Both the position numbers and the translations under genes were made by a program. This document shows positions 61,891 to 64,000 of a DNA stretch of 64,000 bases, one piece after another. The notes below the pieces were generated by a model. That model was not told the origin of the DNA. It was given only the letters and a program-made list of their open reading frames with translations, and searched no databases. Position 1 is the first letter of the stretch, and the number at the start of each line of letters is the position of its first letter. The stretch spans positions 1,689,949 to 1,753,948 of the forward strand of contig NC_021487.1 of NCBI RefSeq assembly GCF_000427095.1, written 5' to 3'. This stretch comes from Chthonomonas calidirosea T49. Its GTDB lineage: Bacteria; Armatimonadota; Chthonomonadetes; Chthonomonadales; Chthonomonadaceae.

Positions 61891-64000
61891 CTAGAACGTG
61901 AAGGTGTAGCCTACATCTAGGTTGCCCCCCACGGTGCCAACCCCGGGAAGATCAACGCTCACACCTGCGTTGAGATCTCCCGAAGCCGTTAGCTGATCAT
62001 TTTGGTACTGTATGCCAAGAGCTCCGTTCAGGTAGGCCGAAAGGCCTGCACTCACGGTTGCGAAAACGATATGGGCAGAGAGCTCAATCGAAGCGCTGGC
62101 GCCTGCGGCTACGAACCCTCCGAAAGTTAACCCGTTGTTGTAGCCTATGCTGACATAGGCTTTGAAATAGGCACTAGCGCTCACATCGTAGTCGAGCGTA
62201 ATGCCCCAACCTACGCTGCCGCTTGAGTGAAATCCCGCTTCAACATCTAGCGCTGCGGCAAAGGAGAAGCTGTCATTGGTGTGGTCTATATCAACAGCCG
62301 CTTTCACCGATGCAAAATTCAGGAGATCAATCTCGATGGGATTGTCTATCTGCAATTGATACTGACCCACATCCGCGTGGATTGGCCCTCCTAAGTGCAG
62401 GTATTGGGTATTCGGGTCAATATGCAGCACAATCTGCCCACCCGCATGAATGATCTTATGATCACGTGATGGGATGTTGATATCGGCGGCCAAAGAGGCC
62501 TGGAAGGTCGCAGCAGAGGGATTTATATAGATATCCCCAATCAGCACCCTATCGTGCTTAGATGGATCGGCGGGTATATGATTATTATCAACAGGATCCA
62601 GCAGGTAGCCGTTGCCGTGCAGATCGATAACGAGCGGATTTGTGGAAACTGTGAGGGTAAAGTCGCCCCAAAAGGTGTTCTGATCCATTGTTTCCAAGCG
62701 GATACCGGCGCAGAATATCCAGCTAGTTTGTCCGTTGGCAATCTCTTGATCAGATAGAGGTACAAGCTGGTCAACCTTGGGAATGCCGCTTGTCACCCCG
62801 TTGGCAGATTTTACGTTGTGACCAATCGCTCCCATAAATCCCCCAAGGCCCAACCCAGAACTGCCCAGGGGAATGGGCTGAGGCAGTTGAATACCAGCTC
62901 CCACAAACCAGGCATGCTTAGCGACGAGAAATTCCGCTTGAAAGCCCGTTCCGGAGCCCAGACATTCCAGGGTTAGAGAAACCTGGCCGTCGAGATAGCT
63001 ATCGTTGTAGCCATGCGGCGGATCGGGTTTATGAAAATCCACCTGGCCGCTAACATGGACTAGATGTTGGATCTCGCAGTCCACAGCGATGGAGCCCAGG
63101 CTAGGTGGCCCATGTTGGTAAAACTTGATTCCGTCGAAGTTGCCCTGAACAGAGATGGGCAGATCACCAGAAAGCTTCACGTTGCCGGTAAGTCCAATCC
63201 ACATCCCTTTCTGTTGATCCGTTCCAAAACCCAATTGACGTATCTCGAGCTCTGCGGGGCCCAGGCTGATGTCGTAAGGGTTGTTCAGGTTGAGCCAAGC
63301 GCCGCCCAGTTGGAAGTGGCCATCGCTGCCAACTTCAAGGTCTGTGAGGTCGAGCGTCGCATTGCTAAGCACGCTAGCATTGCCGTTAAACTGTATTTGA
63401 CCGGTTAGCGCAAAAATCCATTTGTCATTTGGTTGCTTTTCGACCTTGCCCTGTGAGATGTGAAGAGAACAAGGGAAGTCTTGGGACTGGATCGTTTGAT
63501 CGGCTTCTATGGCCAAGCTAACGTCGCCGGTGTTCGAAAAGGAACCCGACAGGCCCAGATTTCCCCCAAGGCTAGGCAGTTTCATATTCCCATCGAACCG
63601 ACAGTCTTGGATCCGGTTGTGGCCTATATCGAACGCAAGGTCATTGAGGGTGATATTCACTGAGCCCACCTTATCAACGTTCACGTTATTGAGGCTTACA
63701 GCGCCACTAACCCCATTTTGGTCTATGTAGAAGTTCTGCACCTGCACCTTGGCGGGCTGGCCATTATTCTGAAAGGCGCTTGGCAGCGTGAGGGTCGCCT
63801 GTTGAATAAAGATGCCGCGCCAACTGGCAGGAAGGGGCTGCCCAGTAGCCGGATCTTTCTCTGCAGGGTCGCCTTTTGTGGAGGAAAAATCCACAACTAC
63901 GGTGCTTCCTGTCGGAAGGGTGAGCCCCAGGCCGTTCCAAGTGAGATCGATCTCCTGCGGTAGTTGGACGCTCGCAAACAGATTATCCCCGCCCACACCG
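61891..64000 (-). CDS. C-terminal part of a giant exported beta-rich protein (cut by the window edge)
   Basis: The frame is open from the right edge (position 64000) to the stop at 61891, so about 702 C-terminal residues are visible and the start is outside. The sequence is dominated by repeated beta-strand units such as NNVNVDKVGSVNITLNDLAF and GQIQFNGNASVLSNATLDLT, similar in style to AsmA/TamB-like or filamentous beta-helix proteins. From about 600 Ser/Ala/Gly-rich strands end GGNLDVGYTFTF; a terminal Phe is common in outer-membrane barrels. Function is not recognised. It is first of three co-directional genes encoding large exported proteins. Confidence 0.7.
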   Translation of the reverse strand, partial: GVGGDNLFASVQLPQEIDLTWNGLGLTLPTGSTVVVDFSSTKGDPAEKDPATGQPLPASWRGIFIQQATLTLPSAFQNNGQPAKVQVQNFYIDQNGVSGAVSLNNVNVDKVGSVNITLNDLAFDIGHNRIQDCRFDGNMKLPSLGGNLGLSGSFSNTGDVSLAIEADQTIQSQDFPCSLHISQGKVEKQPNDKWIFALTGQIQFNGNASVLSNATLDLTDLEVGSDGHFQLGGAWLNLNNPYDISLGPAELEIRQLGFGTDQQKGMWIGLTGNVKLSGDLPISVQGNFDGIKFYQHGPPSLGSIAVDCEIQHLVHVSGQVDFHKPDPPHGYNDSYLDGQVSLTLECLGSGTGFQAEFLVAKHAWFVGAGIQLPQPIPLGSSGLGLGGFMGAIGHNVKSANGVTSGIPKVDQLVPLSDQEIANGQTSWIFCAGIRLETMDQNTFWGDFTLTVSTNPLVIDLHGNGYLLDPVDNNHIPADPSKHDRVLIGDIYINPSAATFQASLAADINIPSRDHKIIHAGGQIVLHIDPNTQYLHLGGPIHADVGQYQLQIDNPIEIDLLNFASVKAAVDIDHTNDSFSFAAALDVEAGFHSSGSVGWGITLDYDVSASAYFKAYVSIGYNNGLTFGGFVAAGASASIELSAHIVFATVSAGLSAYLNGALGIQYQNDQLTASGDLNAGVSVDLPGVGTVGGNLDVGYTFTF

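Noticed and set aside
1-64000. tRNA, rRNA, CRISPR, transposase or phage genes
   Set aside because: Looked for T-loop-like sequences, regular spaced repeats and transposase motifs; none was convincing.

Overview
The window reads as chromosomal DNA of a Gram-negative, non-proteobacterial bacterium, most likely an Armatimonadota member close to Chthonomonas calidirosea. This is an inference. It rests on the DUF1559-type prepilins with a characteristic leader ([18 protein letters not shown] followed by [10 protein letters not shown]), the many small envelope and TPR proteins, sugar-polymer hydrolases (GH27, GH16), a leucine-degradation operon and an outer-membrane efflux set. Gene density is high, both strands are used, and genes often overlap by ATGA. 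I see no rRNA, tRNA, CRISPR array, transposase or phage gene.

Layout. 0-4 kb: palindromic repeat cluster, rpmB, a glutaredoxin-like protein, a membrane zinc-ribbon protein with an L7/L12-like tail, ychF and an ANTAR response regulator. 3.9-8.3 kb (minus): a leucine/isovalerate-degradation operon (methylglutaconyl-CoA hydratase, biotin carboxylase, separate biotin carrier, small membrane protein, HMG-CoA lyase). 8.5-10.3 kb: an ECF-like sigma factor coupled to an MDR dehydrogenase. 10.4-14.0 kb (minus): three envelope proteins resembling FlgO, FlgT and LPP20/FlgP. 14.6-17.5 kb: a broken receiver gene and PBP1A. 17.6-24.4 kb: two copies of a 'small membrane protein plus DUF1559 prepilin' pair around three TPR proteins, both copies driven by near-consensus promoters. 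24.6-27.0 kb: a GDPD-family phosphodiesterase and a YifB/ComM ATPase. 27.2-33.9 kb: MarR, TolC, MacA, MacB-permease, a small periplasmic protein and an ABC ATPase, together a tripartite efflux operon. 33.9-37.5 kb: SixA, a zinc-ribbon protein, GH27, GH16 and an S4-domain protein. 37.8-41.6 kb: a DUF58 gene and mreB-mreC-mreD. 41.7-43.9 kb: a PhyH dioxygenase and a decayed prepilin region. 44.2-51.3 kb: mfd, a degenerate Clp ATPase, murI and a GerM lipoprotein. 51.7-56.4 kb: a pseudo-receiver, a MutL/GlmL-like ASKHA protein, a prepilin-like membrane protein, a KOW-like protein and an unknown. 56.4-64 kb (minus): three very large secreted proteins, the first running off the right edge.

The best candidate for an undescribed system is the mirrored prepilin/small-membrane-protein/TPR locus at 17.6-24.4 kb. 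Next come the FlgO/FlgT/LPP20-like envelope operon and the MutL-like cluster. A recurring oddity is that at least four genes (a receiver, DUF58, mreD, mfd), and possibly the flgT-like gene, carry small frame disruptions, mostly at short homopolymer runs. Either the assembly has indel errors or these genes are decaying. This should be settled before drawing biology from them.
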